From Streptomyces chattanoogensis (GTDB lineage Bacteria; Actinomycetota; Actinomycetes; Streptomycetales; Streptomycetaceae), in contig NZ_LGKG01000024.1 of the NCBI RefSeq assembly GCF_001294335.1, positions 62,001 to 126,000 of the forward strand: a stretch of DNA of 64,000 bases. The letters run 5' to 3'. Shown here piece by piece: positions 43,700-54,195 of the stretch (positions within the stretch are counted from its first letter, which is position 1; each line of letters begins with the position of its first letter). Made by a program: the position numbers and the translations under genes. The notes beneath the pieces were generated by a model. It saw only the letters and a program-made list of their open reading frames with translations. It ran no database searches and was not told the DNA's origin.

Positions 43700-45118
43700 A
43701 TGACGCTGCACAAGGGGGCACCCGACGGCGACCGGCGAGCGGAGGCCCGCCGCCCGGTCAACCCCTTCTACGGGGACGCCGACCCGGTCGCCGGTCTTTC
43801 CTCCTCTCCCCCGCGGCATGCGCTGCCCGACGGCCCGGTCTCCCCGCACACCGCCTACCAGTTCGTGCACGACGAGCTGATGCTCGACGGAAATGCGCGG
43901 CTGAATCTGGCGACCTTCGTCACCACCTGGATGGAACCGCAGGCCGGCGTCCTGATGGCCGAGTGCCGGGACAAGAACATGATCGACAAGGACGAGTACC
44001 CGCGCACCGCGGAGCTGGAGAAGCGGTGTGTGGCGATGCTCGCCGACCTGTGGCACGCGCCCGACCCGTCGTCGGCCGTCGGCTGTTCGACCACCGGGTC
44101 GAGCGAGGCGTGCATGCTGGCCGGGATGGCCCTGAAGCGGCGCTGGATGCAGCGGAACGGCGACCGGTATCCGGGGGCGGCCCGGCCCAACCTCGTCATG
44201 GGGGCCAACGTCCAGGTCTGCTGGGAGAAGTTCTGCAATTTCTGGGAGGTGGAGATGCGTCTGGTCCCGATGGAGGGCGACCGCTTCCACCTGGACGCGG
44301 AATCGGCCGCCGGCCTCTGCGACGAGAACACCATCGGTGTCGTCGCCGTGCTCGGCTCGACCTTCGACGGGTCGTACGAGCCGGTGGCCGGCATCTGCGC
44401 GGCGCTGGACGCGCTGCAGGAACGGACGGGCTGGGACGTCCCGGTGCACGTGGACGGCGCGTCCGGTGCCATGATCGCGCCGTTCCTCGACCCGGACCTG
44501 GTGTGGGACTTCCGGCTGCCCCGCGTCGCCTCCATCAACACCTCCGGGCACAAGTACGGCCTGGTCTACCCCGGCGTCGGCTGGGCGCTGTGGCGCGACC
44601 AGGAGGCGCTGCCCGAGGAGCTGGTCTTCCGGGTCAACTACCTGGGCGGCGACATGCCGACCTTCGCCCTCAACTTCTCCCGCCCCGGCGCCCAGGTCGC
44701 CGCCCAGTACTACACCTTCCTGCGGCTGGGCCGGGCCGGTTTCCGCGCCGTACAGCAGGCGACCCGCGACGTGGCCCGCACCATGGCCGAACGGATCGGT
44801 GCGCTGGGCGACTTCCGCCTCCTCACCCGCGGCGACGAGCTGCCGGTCTTCGCCTTCACGACCGCGGACGACGTGAAGGCCTTCGACGTCTTCGACGTGT
44901 CGCGCAGGATGAAGGAGCACGGCTGGCTGGTCCCCGCCTACACCTTCCCGCCGCACCGCGAGGACCTCTCCGTCCTGCGCATCGTCTGCCGCAACGGCTT
45001 CTCCCACGACCTCGCGGACATGTTCCTCACCGACCTGGAGCAACTCCTGCCCGAACTGCGCGACCAGCCCGGCCCCTTGCAGCGGCCGGAAGGCGTGGCG
45101 ACGGCCTTCCATCATTGA
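43700..45118 (+). CDS. gadB: Glutamate decarboxylase
   Basis: A 472-residue group II PLP decarboxylase that converts glutamate to GABA and CO2, consuming a proton. GCSTTGSSEACMLAGMALKRRW is the cofactor phosphate region (given as its key residues STTGSSEA). HVDGASGAMIAPF holds the PLP-binding Asp, and INTSGHKYGLVYPG holds the Schiff-base Lys285. Length fits the family. No glutamate/GABA antiporter is adjacent, so acid resistance is not assured; GABA shunt use is also possible. Confidence 0.95.
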   Translation: MTLHKGAPDGDRRAEARRPVNPFYGDADPVAGLSSSPPRHALPDGPVSPHTAYQFVHDELMLDGNARLNLATFVTTWMEPQAGVLMAECRDKNMIDKDEYPRTAELEKRCVAMLADLWHAPDPSSAVGCSTTGSSEACMLAGMALKRRWMQRNGDRYPGAARPNLVMGANVQVCWEKFCNFWEVEMRLVPMEGDRFHLDAESAAGLCDENTIGVVAVLGSTFDGSYEPVAGICAALDALQERTGWDVPVHVDGASGAMIAPFLDPDLVWDFRLPRVASINTSGHKYGLVYPGVGWALWRDQEALPEELVFRVNYLGGDMPTFALNFSRPGAQVAAQYYTFLRLGRAGFRAVQQATRDVARTMAERIGALGDFRLLTRGDELPVFAFTTADDVKAFDVFDVSRRMKEHGWLVPAYTFPPHREDLSVLRIVCRNGFSHDLADMFLTDLEQLLPELRDQPGPLQRPEGVATAFHH

Positions 45119-45209
45119 GCGCCCGCCACCGGCAAGCACGGCAGCCTCAAAGCAACCCATCGGGCGCCAATCCCCTCTTTGCGATAAAGGCCGTCAAGGG
45201 GGAAGCGCC

Positions 45210-46430
45210 GTGGGTTGGTCACGTATCACGATCGGCACGGCCGTCGCGGTGTGCGGCGGGATGGTGGTGTGCGGCGTCGGCGCGTCCGGCAGCGCAGCGG
45301 CCGACGACGGCGGCCGCGCCAGGAAGAAGCCGCAGCTGCTGTTCCAGTCCGACGGCGAGCGGCCGGGGCAGCTCGCCGGCCTCCAGGTGATCGGCATCGC
45401 CACGCGGCACGAGAAGGTCGTCGTGAAATCCCCGGCCTTCGCGCACGCCGTCCGCCTCGCCTACGAAAGGGACCCGATGGCGGAACCCACCTGGGGCCTC
45501 AGCTACCAGGCACGGGGCCCGATCTCGATGAAGGCCGGGCGCGGCTCGTATCCGCTCACGGTCGAGATCGCCGGGCGCGTCGTGGACCGGGGAACGGTCC
45601 GTGTGGTGGCGTCACAGCGGCCGTCGTTCGAGGTGAGCGGTTCCGTGGAGGGTGTGCGCCCCGGTGAGTCGGTGGGGCTGTCCTTCGACGACCTGTATCC
45701 GGGGAAAACCGGCAGCTCCTTCACGGTGCACTCGAAGGCGTTCAAGGCGCCGGTCCCGCTCCGGCACGACGACCACGGCGGGTACTGGAACAATCCCCGG
45801 ATGTTCGAGGCGGTGCCGAGCGTGCTGCCGGACGCCGCGGACGGTACGTACAAGGTGGTGCTGACCGGCCCGGACGGGCGGCGGATCGCCGAGCGCCGGC
45901 TCACGGTACGGGCCTCCCGGCCCGGCGACTACGACTACACGGGCAAGGTGCACGGCCCCGAGTTCTTCGGGAAGCGCGGCGACCTCGGCGCCACGCCCCA
46001 CTTCCGTGTCAGGGCCGGCGGCCGGATGCACGTGCTGTGGGAGGACGCCACGCCCGACGCCGGGGAGGAGAACCGGCTGACCGCGACCTCCCCGGCGTTC
46101 GAGGAGCCGGTACGGCTGAAGCGGGACGACAGCAAGGCCGCCGACGGCTCTGACCCGCGCTACTACGGCCTGGCCAGGATCCGGTCCGGCCTGGACGGCG
46201 GAAGCTACCCCGTGACGGTCGTCAGCCACCACGGGCGGGTCAAGCGGAGCAGTCGGCTCGTGGTGACGGCGGCGCCGGGGCACCACGGCAACACGCCTGG
46301 TCAGCAAGGCGATCACGGGGGCTTTCCGGCCGTGGCGGTCATCAGTGGCGGCGCCGGGGCGCTGGCGGTGGGCGCGACCGGCGTGCTGCTGGTCCGGGCC
46401 CGTCGGGCCCGGACCGGCGACTCCCGCTGA
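45210..46430 (+). CDS. Secreted Ig-like repeat protein with C-terminal membrane anchor, unknown function
   Basis: A 406-residue protein with a signal peptide (TIGTAVAVCGGMVVCGVGASGSAAA). The mature part contains about three similar beta-rich modules, each with a binding-type turn and a line like FTVHSKAFKAPVPLRHDD, LTATSPAFEEPVRLKRDD and VVVKSPAFAHAVRLAYERD. The C-terminus has a hydrophobic helix (GGAGALAVGATGVLLV) and a basic tail. GTG 45210 follows AAGGGGGAAG. It converges with the LAXTG surface protein gene; both are probably cell-surface proteins. Confidence 0.75.
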   Translation: MGWSRITIGTAVAVCGGMVVCGVGASGSAAADDGGRARKKPQLLFQSDGERPGQLAGLQVIGIATRHEKVVVKSPAFAHAVRLAYERDPMAEPTWGLSYQARGPISMKAGRGSYPLTVEIAGRVVDRGTVRVVASQRPSFEVSGSVEGVRPGESVGLSFDDLYPGKTGSSFTVHSKAFKAPVPLRHDDHGGYWNNPRMFEAVPSVLPDAADGTYKVVLTGPDGRRIAERRLTVRASRPGDYDYTGKVHGPEFFGKRGDLGATPHFRVRAGGRMHVLWEDATPDAGEENRLTATSPAFEEPVRLKRDDSKAADGSDPRYYGLARIRSGLDGGSYPVTVVSHHGRVKRSSRLVVTAAPGHHGNTPGQQGDHGGFPAVAVISGGAGALAVGATGVLLVRARRARTGDSR

Positions 46431-46453
46431 TCCCGCTGATCCCGCCTCCGGCC

Positions 46454-47470
46454 TTACGCGCCGGAACCGGTCTTACGCCGACGCACGACGAAAACCGCCC
46501 CGGCACCTGCGACGACCGCGGCGCCACCGAGGGCGGCGACGGTCGGCAGCGCGGAGGAGGAACCGGTCGTGGCGAGCTTGCCGGTGGCCGGGACCGCGTC
46601 GTGAGTGCCCTGCGCCGCGGGCTTGTTCCCGGCGGCGCCCGTACCGCCGTGCATCCCCGGCTTGTTCGGCATTCCCGGTGTACCCGGCTTGCCCGGCTTC
46701 CCCTTGGCGTCCGCGACCTTGCCGGGCTTGCTGCCCGCGGACAGCACCTTGAAGTCGAACTGGCTGATCTTGTCGAAGCCGCAGGTGCCGTCCTCGGCGT
46801 ACGAGTAGCCCGTCGTGAAGAAGTAACCGGCTCCCGCCTTCGCCTTCTTGCCGATCTTGATCCGCATCCTGGCGTCCGCGTGCTCCCCCGGCGCGAGGCG
46901 CTTGACGGTGGTGAAGTCGTCGTTGTCCTGGAACTTGGCGCCTTCGCCCTCGATCGGCTTCCACTTGCCGGTCGCCGGGTTGAACCACTGGACCGTGACC
47001 GCCAGTTCGGAGACGTCCTTGATCTTCGGGTCGCCGGTGCCGAGGGAGAGGGAGATGTCGGTCTCCATCACCGTGATCTTGGATACGTTGGTCACGCGGT
47101 AGGCGAACGCGTGCCAGCCCGAACCGGCGACGATCTTGCTCGGGAGGCCGCGCAGCCCCGTCTTGCCGCGGTCCACGTCGAAGACCGGGGAGCAGAAGGC
47201 CGGGCGGGTCCAGGCGGGGGACGGCGTCCCGCTCGGCGCGGCCGACTCGGTGCCGGCCGGCGTGGCCGATGCGGAAGCCGCCGGTGCGCCCGCCTCCGGA
47301 GCGCTCGGCCCGGCCGGCTCGCCCCCCGGCGTGGCGGCGGCGGACGCGGCGGGGGTGCCGCCGGCCGCCGGCGCCTCCCCCGCCGCCCATGCGGCGGGGG
47401 CCGCGAGCAGCGCCACGGGTCCGATGACGGCCGTGACCACTGCGGTCGCCAGAGTGCGGTGAAGCTTCAT
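46454..47470 (-). CDS. LAXTG-anchored cell-surface protein
   Basis: A 338-residue protein. Signal peptide LATAVVTAVIGPVALLAAPAAWA, an Ala/Pro/Ser/Gly-rich stalk to about residue 85, a compact domain with two Cys (AFCSPVFDVDRG and GTCGFDK), and a Gly/Pro/Lys collagen-like stretch (GKPGKPGTPGMPNKPG). It ends with the sortase motif LATTG, a hydrophobic helix and RRRK. LAXTG is the class E sortase signal of Streptomyces, which also anchors long chaplins. The ligand is unknown. Confidence 0.85.
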   Translation of the reverse strand: MKLHRTLATAVVTAVIGPVALLAAPAAWAAGEAPAAGGTPAASAAATPGGEPAGPSAPEAGAPAASASATPAGTESAAPSGTPSPAWTRPAFCSPVFDVDRGKTGLRGLPSKIVAGSGWHAFAYRVTNVSKITVMETDISLSLGTGDPKIKDVSELAVTVQWFNPATGKWKPIEGEGAKFQDNDDFTTVKRLAPGEHADARMRIKIGKKAKAGAGYFFTTGYSYAEDGTCGFDKISQFDFKVLSAGSKPGKVADAKGKPGKPGTPGMPNKPGMHGGTGAAGNKPAAQGTHDAVPATGKLATTGSSSALPTVAALGGAAVVAGAGAVFVVRRRKTGSGA

Positions 47471-47612
47471 TGAGGCCTTCCTCAGGAGTCCAAGCGGCCA
47501 CCGCGAGGGGTTCTGCGCGGTACAGCCGCACGCGTACACGTACGTGACCTGCGCATTCCCGCGAAGGTTGCACACCGGACAAACGCCCCCCGCGTGATCA
47601 TCCTCACAGCCT

Positions 47613-48400
47613 CTACCGCCCCATCCGCCCGTACCTCCGCACCGCCAACGGGAAGAACACCGCCAGCAACAGCACCGGCCACACCACCGCCAGCATCCCG
47701 GCGTGCCCGGACGCCCAACTTCCGCCCGTAACAGGCGGGTTGCCGAACAGCTCCCGCACCGCACCCGCCGTCGCCGACAGCGGATTCCACTCCGCGACGG
47801 CGCCCAGCCAGCCGGGCATCGACCCGGCCCAGACAAAGGCGTTGGAGAGAAAGCCGACCGGCCAGACCAGGATCTGCGCGGCCTGCACCATCTCCGGTCT
47901 GCCCGCAACCAGCCCCAGATAGATGCCGATCCACAGCATCGCGAAGCGCAGCAGAAGCAACAGCCCCACGGCACCCAGCGCCTGACCCGTACCGCCGTGC
48001 CAGCGCCAGCCCATCGCCAGCCCGGCGCCGATCATCACCAGCAGGCTCAGCGCGGACTGCAGCATGTCCAGCACGCTCCGGCCGACCAGCACCGCGGACG
48101 AGGCCATCGGCATCGAGCGGAACCTGTCGATGACGCCCTTGCCCAGGTCCTGGGTGACCGCGACCATCGTCGATTCCAGCCCGAACGCCATGGTCAGCGC
48201 GAACATCCCCGGGAGCAGGTACTCCTTGTAGTCGCCGCCGCCCGGTACGGCCATCCCGCCGCCCAGGAAGTACGCGAACATCACCAGCATCATCACCGGG
48301 AAGACCAGGCCCACCACGACCTGCCCCGGCCGCCGGGCCCAGTGCGCCAGCCCGCGCCGCGTCATCGTCCAGGAATCGGTCACCGCCCACATCACGCCCG

Positions 48401-48404
<4 letters not shown>
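47613..48404 (-). CDS. ABC-2 type transporter permease (DrrB-like)
   Basis: A 263-residue membrane protein with six helices. [19 protein letters not shown] is the first conserved segment, and [24 protein letters not shown] matches the ABC-2/DrrB motif. With the ATPase encoded just upstream (4-base overlap) it forms an exporter, as in daunorubicin-resistance pumps. The substrate is unknown and no biosynthetic genes are near. Confidence 0.92.
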
Positions 48405-49432
<1,028 letters not shown>

Positions 49433-49451
49433 GACATCCCCTCCAGAAGTC

Positions 49452-49467
49452 TAGTCAAGTTTGACTA
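49452..49467. promoter_or_regulatory. PadR-type operator O2 (proximal)
   Basis: TAGTCAA-GT-TTGACTA, perfect 7-bp arms with a two-base centre, twenty bases before the drrA-like start. It lies downstream of the promoter hexamers, so binding would block elongation or initiation. Confidence 0.75.
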
Positions 49468-49478
49468 CTTGCCGAGCG

Positions 49479-49516
49479 AAGGTAACGCCGCTCCTCTCGC
49501 TAGTCAAACTTGATTA
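49479..49516 (-). promoter_or_regulatory. drrAB-like promoter overlapped by PadR-type operator O1
   Basis: Operator TAGTCAA-AC-TTGATTA (49501-49516) has one mismatch against O2. On the minus strand its TTGACT (49507-49502) serves as -35, with a 17-base spacer to -10 TACCTT (49484-49479). Operator starts are 49 bp apart, close to an odd number of half turns for looping. The operator also overlaps the last codons of padR. Confidence 0.7.
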
Positions 49517-50155
49517 ACGGTCATCCTCGGGATGCACGGCCCTCGTCGCGTACGGGTTCTCCTGCCCCTCCGCCAGCACCCCCACGAAGGGCTCGCCCTC
49601 CCCCGCGAAGACATACGCCCCGCCTTCGATCCGCTCGATCAGCCCCCGGGTCCACTCCGCGCCGCTGTCCGCGGAGTGGACCCACATGTTCATGATCTCG
49701 CCGATATGGCCGAGCTGACCGGGCCCGCCCTCGGGGGTGTAGTACTCGGTGACCGCGCTCCGCCACTCCTCCAGGCCCCGCACCCGCTCCTTGAGCAGCG
49801 CCACCGCCTCGGTGCGCGGCAGATCGAGAAGGAAGCCGATACCGGCGCTCAGCACATCGGCCTTCTGGTCGTGCTGCGAGAGCGCCGCGCGCAGCAGCGC
49901 GAAGAACTCCGCCTCGCCCGCCTCGGTCAGCTCGTATTCCGTACGGGGCGGACCGCCGGCCGTACTGGGCGCGATGTCATGGGCGAGCAGCATGCCTTGC
50001 TTCGCCATCTGCTTGAGCGCGTGATAGATCGAGCCCGGCTTGGCGTTGGACCACTCATGGGCGCCCCAGTACTCCAGGTCGTTGCGCACCTGATAGCCGT
50101 GCGCCCGCCCGTGCTGCCGCACGGCACCCAACACCAACAGCCGGATCGCCGACAT
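49514..50155 (-). CDS. PadR-family transcriptional regulator
   Basis: A 213-residue repressor. The winged helix is IRLLVLGAVRQHGRAHGYQVRNDLEYWG with wing GPPRTEYELTEAGEAEF. The C-terminal half is a long helical dimerisation domain (LLKERVRGLEEW). It precedes the DrrAB-like exporter on the same strand, and two TAGTCAA palindromes lie between. PadR repressors of drug pumps usually release DNA when the pump substrate binds; the inducer here is unknown. Confidence 0.9.
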   Translation of the reverse strand: MSAIRLLVLGAVRQHGRAHGYQVRNDLEYWGAHEWSNAKPGSIYHALKQMAKQGMLLAHDIAPSTAGGPPRTEYELTEAGEAEFFALLRAALSQHDQKADVLSAGIGFLLDLPRTEAVALLKERVRGLEEWRSAVTEYYTPEGGPGQLGHIGEIMNMWVHSADSGAEWTRGLIERIEGGAYVFAGEGEPFVGVLAEGQENPYATRAVHPEDDR

Positions 50156-50239
50156 CGCTTTCTCAACCCCTTACCCTCCCCCAGCTGACGCTGGGCGGTA
50201 CCCCCCTCGCCGCCAGCCTAGACGGGCGGGGCCCGGGCC

Positions 50240-50788
50240 CTACGCCTCGCGCGCCTTGCGCTCCTCGTCGACCAGCTCGAAGGCCGTCCTGCCGTCGAGG
50301 GACTCGCGGATGACGTCGGCGTGACCGGCGTGCCGGGCGGTCTCCTCGATCAGGTGCAGGACGAGCCAGCGCATCGACTGCCGGGCGTTCGGCGGGTACC
50401 ACGGCGCCTCCGGCAGCGGGAAGGTGTCGTTCAGGCTCGGGACCTTGCGGATGAACTCCTCGGTCAGCCGCGCGACCTCGTCCCAGTGCGACAGCACCCC
50501 GGCCAGCGTCTCGCCGTCCTCCAGCTGGAAGCTCAGGTGCCAGGTCTCCTGGGTCCGCCCGACGGACGGCGGCAGCTCCTGGGCCATCTCGACCCAGCGC
50601 TGCTCCACCTCCACGACATGCTTGACCAGCCCGCCCAGCGTCAGTTCGCTGGCGCTCGGCCGCTCGGTGGCCTGCTCGGCGGTCAGTCCCAGGACCGCCC
50701 GCCGCAGCCCGCCGCGCTGTGCCTCGAGGAAGGCCAGCAGCGCGCCGCGCTCGTCACCATCGGCCTCGGCAAGTACGTGAGTGGGCAT
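50240..50788 (-). CDS. DinB/DUF664 family protein
   Basis: A 182-residue four-helix-bundle protein. LLAFLEAQRGGLRRAVLGLT, LGGLVKHVVEVEQRW (first metal His) and VLHLIEETARHAGHADVIRE (His pair) fit DinB-like metal-dependent enzymes, which in actinomycetes include mycothiol- or bacillithiol-dependent transferases. The exact activity is not evident. ATG 50788; an upstream in-frame ATG at 50809 is possible. Confidence 0.88.
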   Translation of the reverse strand: MPTHVLAEADGDERGALLAFLEAQRGGLRRAVLGLTAEQATERPSASELTLGGLVKHVVEVEQRWVEMAQELPPSVGRTQETWHLSFQLEDGETLAGVLSHWDEVARLTEEFIRKVPSLNDTFPLPEAPWYPPNARQSMRWLVLHLIEETARHAGHADVIRESLDGRTAFELVDEERKAREA

Positions 50789-50915
50789 AACAGCCGCCTT
50801 TCGTGGCATCCGCCGGCGGACGGCCTCGCGCCGCCCGCTTTCCGACACCCCTCACGTTAGGAGCCAAGTAGGACAGGGGCGGCCCTACTTGCGACCCTGC
50901 TTGCAAAACGCCGGC

Positions 50916-52373
50916 TCAGAACGGGAACTGCGACCGCCCGTGCTGAATGGAGATCCACTTCGTCGTCGTGAACGCCTCCACCATCGCCTCGCCGTTCAGC
51001 CGCCCCACCCCGGAGCTCTTCTCGCCGCCGAACGGCACGATCGGCTCGTCGTGCACCGTGCCGTCGTTGATATGGATCATCCCGGTGTCGATGCGCTTGG
51101 CGAACCGCACCCCGCGCTCGATGTCCCCGGTGTGCACGGCACCGCTGAGCCCGTACGGCGTCGCGTTGGTGATCCGTACGGCCTCGTCGTCGCCGTCGAA
51201 CGGGATCAGCAGGACCACCGGGCCGAAGATCTCCTGGGTCAGGAGCGGGGAGTCGGCCGGCAGACCGCCGAGGACGCTCGGCGCGACGAGGGTGCCCCGG
51301 GTCTCGCCGTGCAGGAGCGCCGAGGCGCCGTCCGCGACGGCCCGGTCCACCAGCGCGGCGATGGACTCGGCTTGGCCCTCGTTGATCAGCGGGCCGATGT
51401 GCGTACCGGGATCCGTCGGATCACCGACCTTCAGCGACGCGACCTTGGCGACGAACTTCTCGGTGAACTCCCGCTCGACGGCGCGGTCGACCAGCACACG
51501 GTTGGCGGCCATACAGACCTGGCCCTGGTGGACGAAGCGGCTGAAGACGGCGGCGTCGACGGCGTAGTCGATATCGGCGTCGTCGAGGACGACCAGCGCA
51601 CTGTTGCCGCCCAGCTCCAGGATGGCGTGCTTGAAGTTCGCCGCCGCGACCGTCGCGACATGCCTGCCGACCTTCTCCGAGCCGGTGAACGAGATCGTCT
51701 TGGGTACCGGGTGATCGATCAGCGCATCCCCGATCTCCGCGATGTCGGTGACGACCACATTGAGCAGCCCGGCCGGCAGCCCGGCCTCCTCGAAGATCTT
51801 GGCGACCAGCCCGCCGCCGCAGATCGGGGTGTTCTGGTGCGGCTTGAGGACGACGGCGTTGCCCAGCGCGAGGGCGGGCGCGACGGACTTGATGGAGAGG
51901 AGGAAGGGGAAGTTGAAGGGGGAGATCACGCCCACCACGCCGACCGGCAGCCGGTAGAGGCGGTTCTCCTTGCCGTCGATGGGCGAGGGCAGGATCCGGC
52001 CCTCGGGCCGCAGCGCCAGCTGCATCGCCTCGCGCAGGAATTCCCGTACGAGATGCAGCTCGAAGCCCACCTTCGCGAGCGTGCCGCCCACCTCCGCGGC
52101 GATCGCCGCGCCCAGCTCGTCCTCGCGCTCGTCGATGATCCGCAGCACCCGCTCGAAGACCAGCCGCCGGGCGTAGGGATTGGTCGCACCCCATTCCCGC
52201 TGCGCGCGCTCGGCGGCGCGGTATGCCTGATCGATCTCCTCGACCGTGGCAACGGTTATGGAGGACAGCTTTTCGCCGTTGTACGGATTGAAATCGACGA
52301 TGTCCCAAGAGCCGCTGCCCGAGCGCCACTCGCCGTCGATGAACTGATACGCCAACTCGTCGAAGTAGGACAT
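50916..52373 (-). CDS. NAD(P)-dependent aldehyde dehydrogenase
   Basis: A 485-residue enzyme. ISPFNFPFLLSIKSVAPALALGN is the cofactor region, ISFTGSEKVGRHVA the glycine motif, LELGGNSALVVLDDADID the catalytic Glu region, and HQGQVCMAANRVLVD the catalytic Cys near residue 285. The sequence is close to the benzaldehyde/vanillin dehydrogenase type. The next upstream gene (XRE regulator) is on the same strand 84 bases away but is probably separate. Confidence 0.93.
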   Translation of the reverse strand: MSYFDELAYQFIDGEWRSGSGSWDIVDFNPYNGEKLSSITVATVEEIDQAYRAAERAQREWGATNPYARRLVFERVLRIIDEREDELGAAIAAEVGGTLAKVGFELHLVREFLREAMQLALRPEGRILPSPIDGKENRLYRLPVGVVGVISPFNFPFLLSIKSVAPALALGNAVVLKPHQNTPICGGGLVAKIFEEAGLPAGLLNVVVTDIAEIGDALIDHPVPKTISFTGSEKVGRHVATVAAANFKHAILELGGNSALVVLDDADIDYAVDAAVFSRFVHQGQVCMAANRVLVDRAVEREFTEKFVAKVASLKVGDPTDPGTHIGPLINEGQAESIAALVDRAVADGASALLHGETRGTLVAPSVLGGLPADSPLLTQEIFGPVVLLIPFDGDDEAVRITNATPYGLSGAVHTGDIERGVRFAKRIDTGMIHINDGTVHDEPIVPFGGEKSSGVGRLNGEAMVEAFTTTKWISIQHGRSQFPF

Positions 52374-52457
52374 GTCATCCCGATCTGGAGAACAGGGCGC
52401 TCAGGGCGCCGCAATGTGGGGTGCTGACTCCTGATGGTTTTTCATCCTACCCACGCG

Positions 52458-53333
52458 TCACATGAGTTGGAGCAGGCCTCGCAAGAGATCCCGACTCTCG
52501 GCCGGGCTCGGCCCCTCCCCCTGAAGACGGTCCATCGCCCGCGCGTACTGCGCCACTTCCTCGGGCTTGTCCACATACAGCGCGCTGGTCAGCTGCTCCA
52601 GATAAACCACGTCCGGCAGCCCCGATTCCGGAAAACCGAGCATGGTGAACGCGCCGCTCTCCGCGGCATGCCCGCCGAAGCTGAACGGCATGACCTGAAG
52701 GCGCACATTCGGCCGTTCGGACACCTCGATCAGATGCCGCAACTGGTCGCGCATTACCTCGCGTTCGCCGTACGGACGGCGCAGCGCCGCCTCGTCCAGC
52801 ACACAGTGGAATTCCGCCGGACGCTCGGCCACCAGCAGCTTCTGCCGCTCCAGCCGCAGCGCGACACGGCGATCTATTTCGGCGGCACTTGCCCCCGGCA
52901 TACCGCTCTTGACGACGGCCTGCGCATATCCCTCCGTCTGCAACAGCCCGTGCACGAACTGCACTTCGTAGTTGCGGATGAGCGAGGTCGAACCCTCCAG
53001 GCCGACATAGGTCTGGAACCAGCTGGGCAGCACGTCGGTGTAACTGTGCCACCAGCCAGTGGCGTTGGCCTCCCGGGCGAGGGAAAGCAGCGCGTCGCGC
53101 TCCTGCTGGTCCCCGACGCCGTACAGCGAGAGCAGATCCTCCACATCCCGCGCCTTGAAGCTCACCCGCCCCAATTCCATACGGCTGATCTTGGATTCGG
53201 AGGCACGGATCGAGTAGCCGGCCGCCTCCCGGGTTATGCCCCGCGATTCACGAAGCCTGCGAAGCTGCGCCCCCAGCAGAATGCGCCGCACCACCGAACC
53301 GCTCGACTCGTTTGCCGCCCCACTTGCGGACAC
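52458..53333 (-). CDS. XRE-family helix-turn-helix regulator with DUF5753 domain (locus C)
   Basis: A 291-residue protein. Helix-turn-helix QLRRLRESRGITREAAGYSIRASESKISRMELG (key part RESRGITREAA and SKISRMELG), then DUF5753 with SWFQTYVGLEGSTSLIRNYE and VHGLLQTEGYAQAV. GTG 53333 follows AGGAGG. It is divergent from the ATPase-domain gene at 53668, and a DUF397 gene follows that. This trio (XRE, anti-sigma-like ATPase, DUF397) matches WhiJ/AbaA-like regulatory sets of Streptomyces linked to development and antibiotic control. Confidence 0.9.
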   Translation of the reverse strand: MSASGAANESSGSVVRRILLGAQLRRLRESRGITREAAGYSIRASESKISRMELGRVSFKARDVEDLLSLYGVGDQQERDALLSLAREANATGWWHSYTDVLPSWFQTYVGLEGSTSLIRNYEVQFVHGLLQTEGYAQAVVKSGMPGASAAEIDRRVALRLERQKLLVAERPAEFHCVLDEAALRRPYGEREVMRDQLRHLIEVSERPNVRLQVMPFSFGGHAAESGAFTMLGFPESGLPDVVYLEQLTSALYVDKPEEVAQYARAMDRLQGEGPSPAESRDLLRGLLQLM

Positions 53334-53667
53334 TCTCACCCTCCTGTGACCCCGCCCCGTCCAATGGTGGGCCGCAGTCTGCCACGTTCGCGCTCCGTTG
53401 AGTGCTCGTGCGGTTACTGATATGTGACTTCCCCGCAAGCCCTCCACAGCGAGCCCGCAGAACACCGCCCGGATCCGCGGGAAATATCGCTGCGTATCCG
53501 CATCGCTCTACGCAATCAGGGCGCGTGCACGTGCATCTGCCCTTGCATCTGTCGTGGTCATTGGGAACCATAGGCGACGCACACATGCTCACTCGCTCGT
53601 GAAAGATCCGCCAGATCCGGCTGCCCGGCCAGGATCATGACGTCCGCGAACGCCAGGAGTGCCTCGC
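53334..53667. other. Divergent intergenic region (334 bases) of locus C
   Basis: No gene. It contains the 26-bp element at 53526-53551 (listed separately) and must hold the promoters of the XRE and ATPase genes. Confidence 0.6.
53526..53551 (+). promoter_or_regulatory. 26-bp locus C element, copy 1
   Basis: Palindrome TGCACGTGCA, overlapping two direct TGCATCTG repeats at 53532 and 53544 (12-bp period). It matches copy 2 at 54768-54793 at 24 of 26 bases and points toward the ATPase gene, whose start is 116 bases further on. Confidence 0.7.
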
Positions 53668-54195
53668 ATGGGGACCAGGGTTTTGACCATGCCCGAGCCG
53701 TTATGGCAGGGCCTTCCTCCCGTCGACCCCTTGTCCGTCTCCGGATCCGTGTCCTGCACGCTCCCGCCGCGGTACGAATCGGTCGGCGGTGCACGGAAGT
53801 TCACTCGCGAAACGCTCCAGGGCTGGGACCTGGACGAGCTCTTCGACGGGGTCGCCCTGGTGGTCTCCGAACTCGTCACCAACGCCCTGCGGCACGCGGT
53901 CCTCTCCCCCGCGGAAGCGCCCGCTCCCAGTACCTGCGTCCCCGAGCCGCGCACCCCGGAAGGAACCGTCGGCACCACCTCCGCCCGGCTCCATCTGATG
54001 CGCTGGTCCTCCCGCCTGATCTGCGCCGTACGCGACCCCAGCGACGCCTCACCGGTCGCCGCCGAGGCCGACTCGGCCGCGGAATCGGGCCGCGGGCTCT
54101 ACCTGGTGGAGTCCTTCAGCGACAGCTGGGGCTGGCACCGGCTGACCGGCGCCCTCCACGGCAAAATCGTGTGGGCCCAGTTCCGTCTCCCTTAG
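53668..54195 (+). CDS. ATP-binding protein of the anti-sigma/serine kinase (HATPase_c_2) type, with a TTA codon
   Basis: A 175-residue protein. FDGVALVVSELVTNALRHAV is the N-box, and SGRGLYLVESFSDSWGW the G-box region, as in RsbW/SpoIIAB-like kinases. A middle loop is Pro/Ala-rich and variable. ATG 53668 has AGGAG nine bases upstream; GTG 53659 is an alternative. Codon 12 (53701-53703) is TTA, so expression likely depends on bldA. The paired DUF397 and XRE genes suggest one regulatory module. Confidence 0.85.
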   Translation: MGTRVLTMPEPLWQGLPPVDPLSVSGSVSCTLPPRYESVGGARKFTRETLQGWDLDELFDGVALVVSELVTNALRHAVLSPAEAPAPSTCVPEPRTPEGTVGTTSARLHLMRWSSRLICAVRDPSDASPVAAEADSAAESGRGLYLVESFSDSWGWHRLTGALHGKIVWAQFRLP

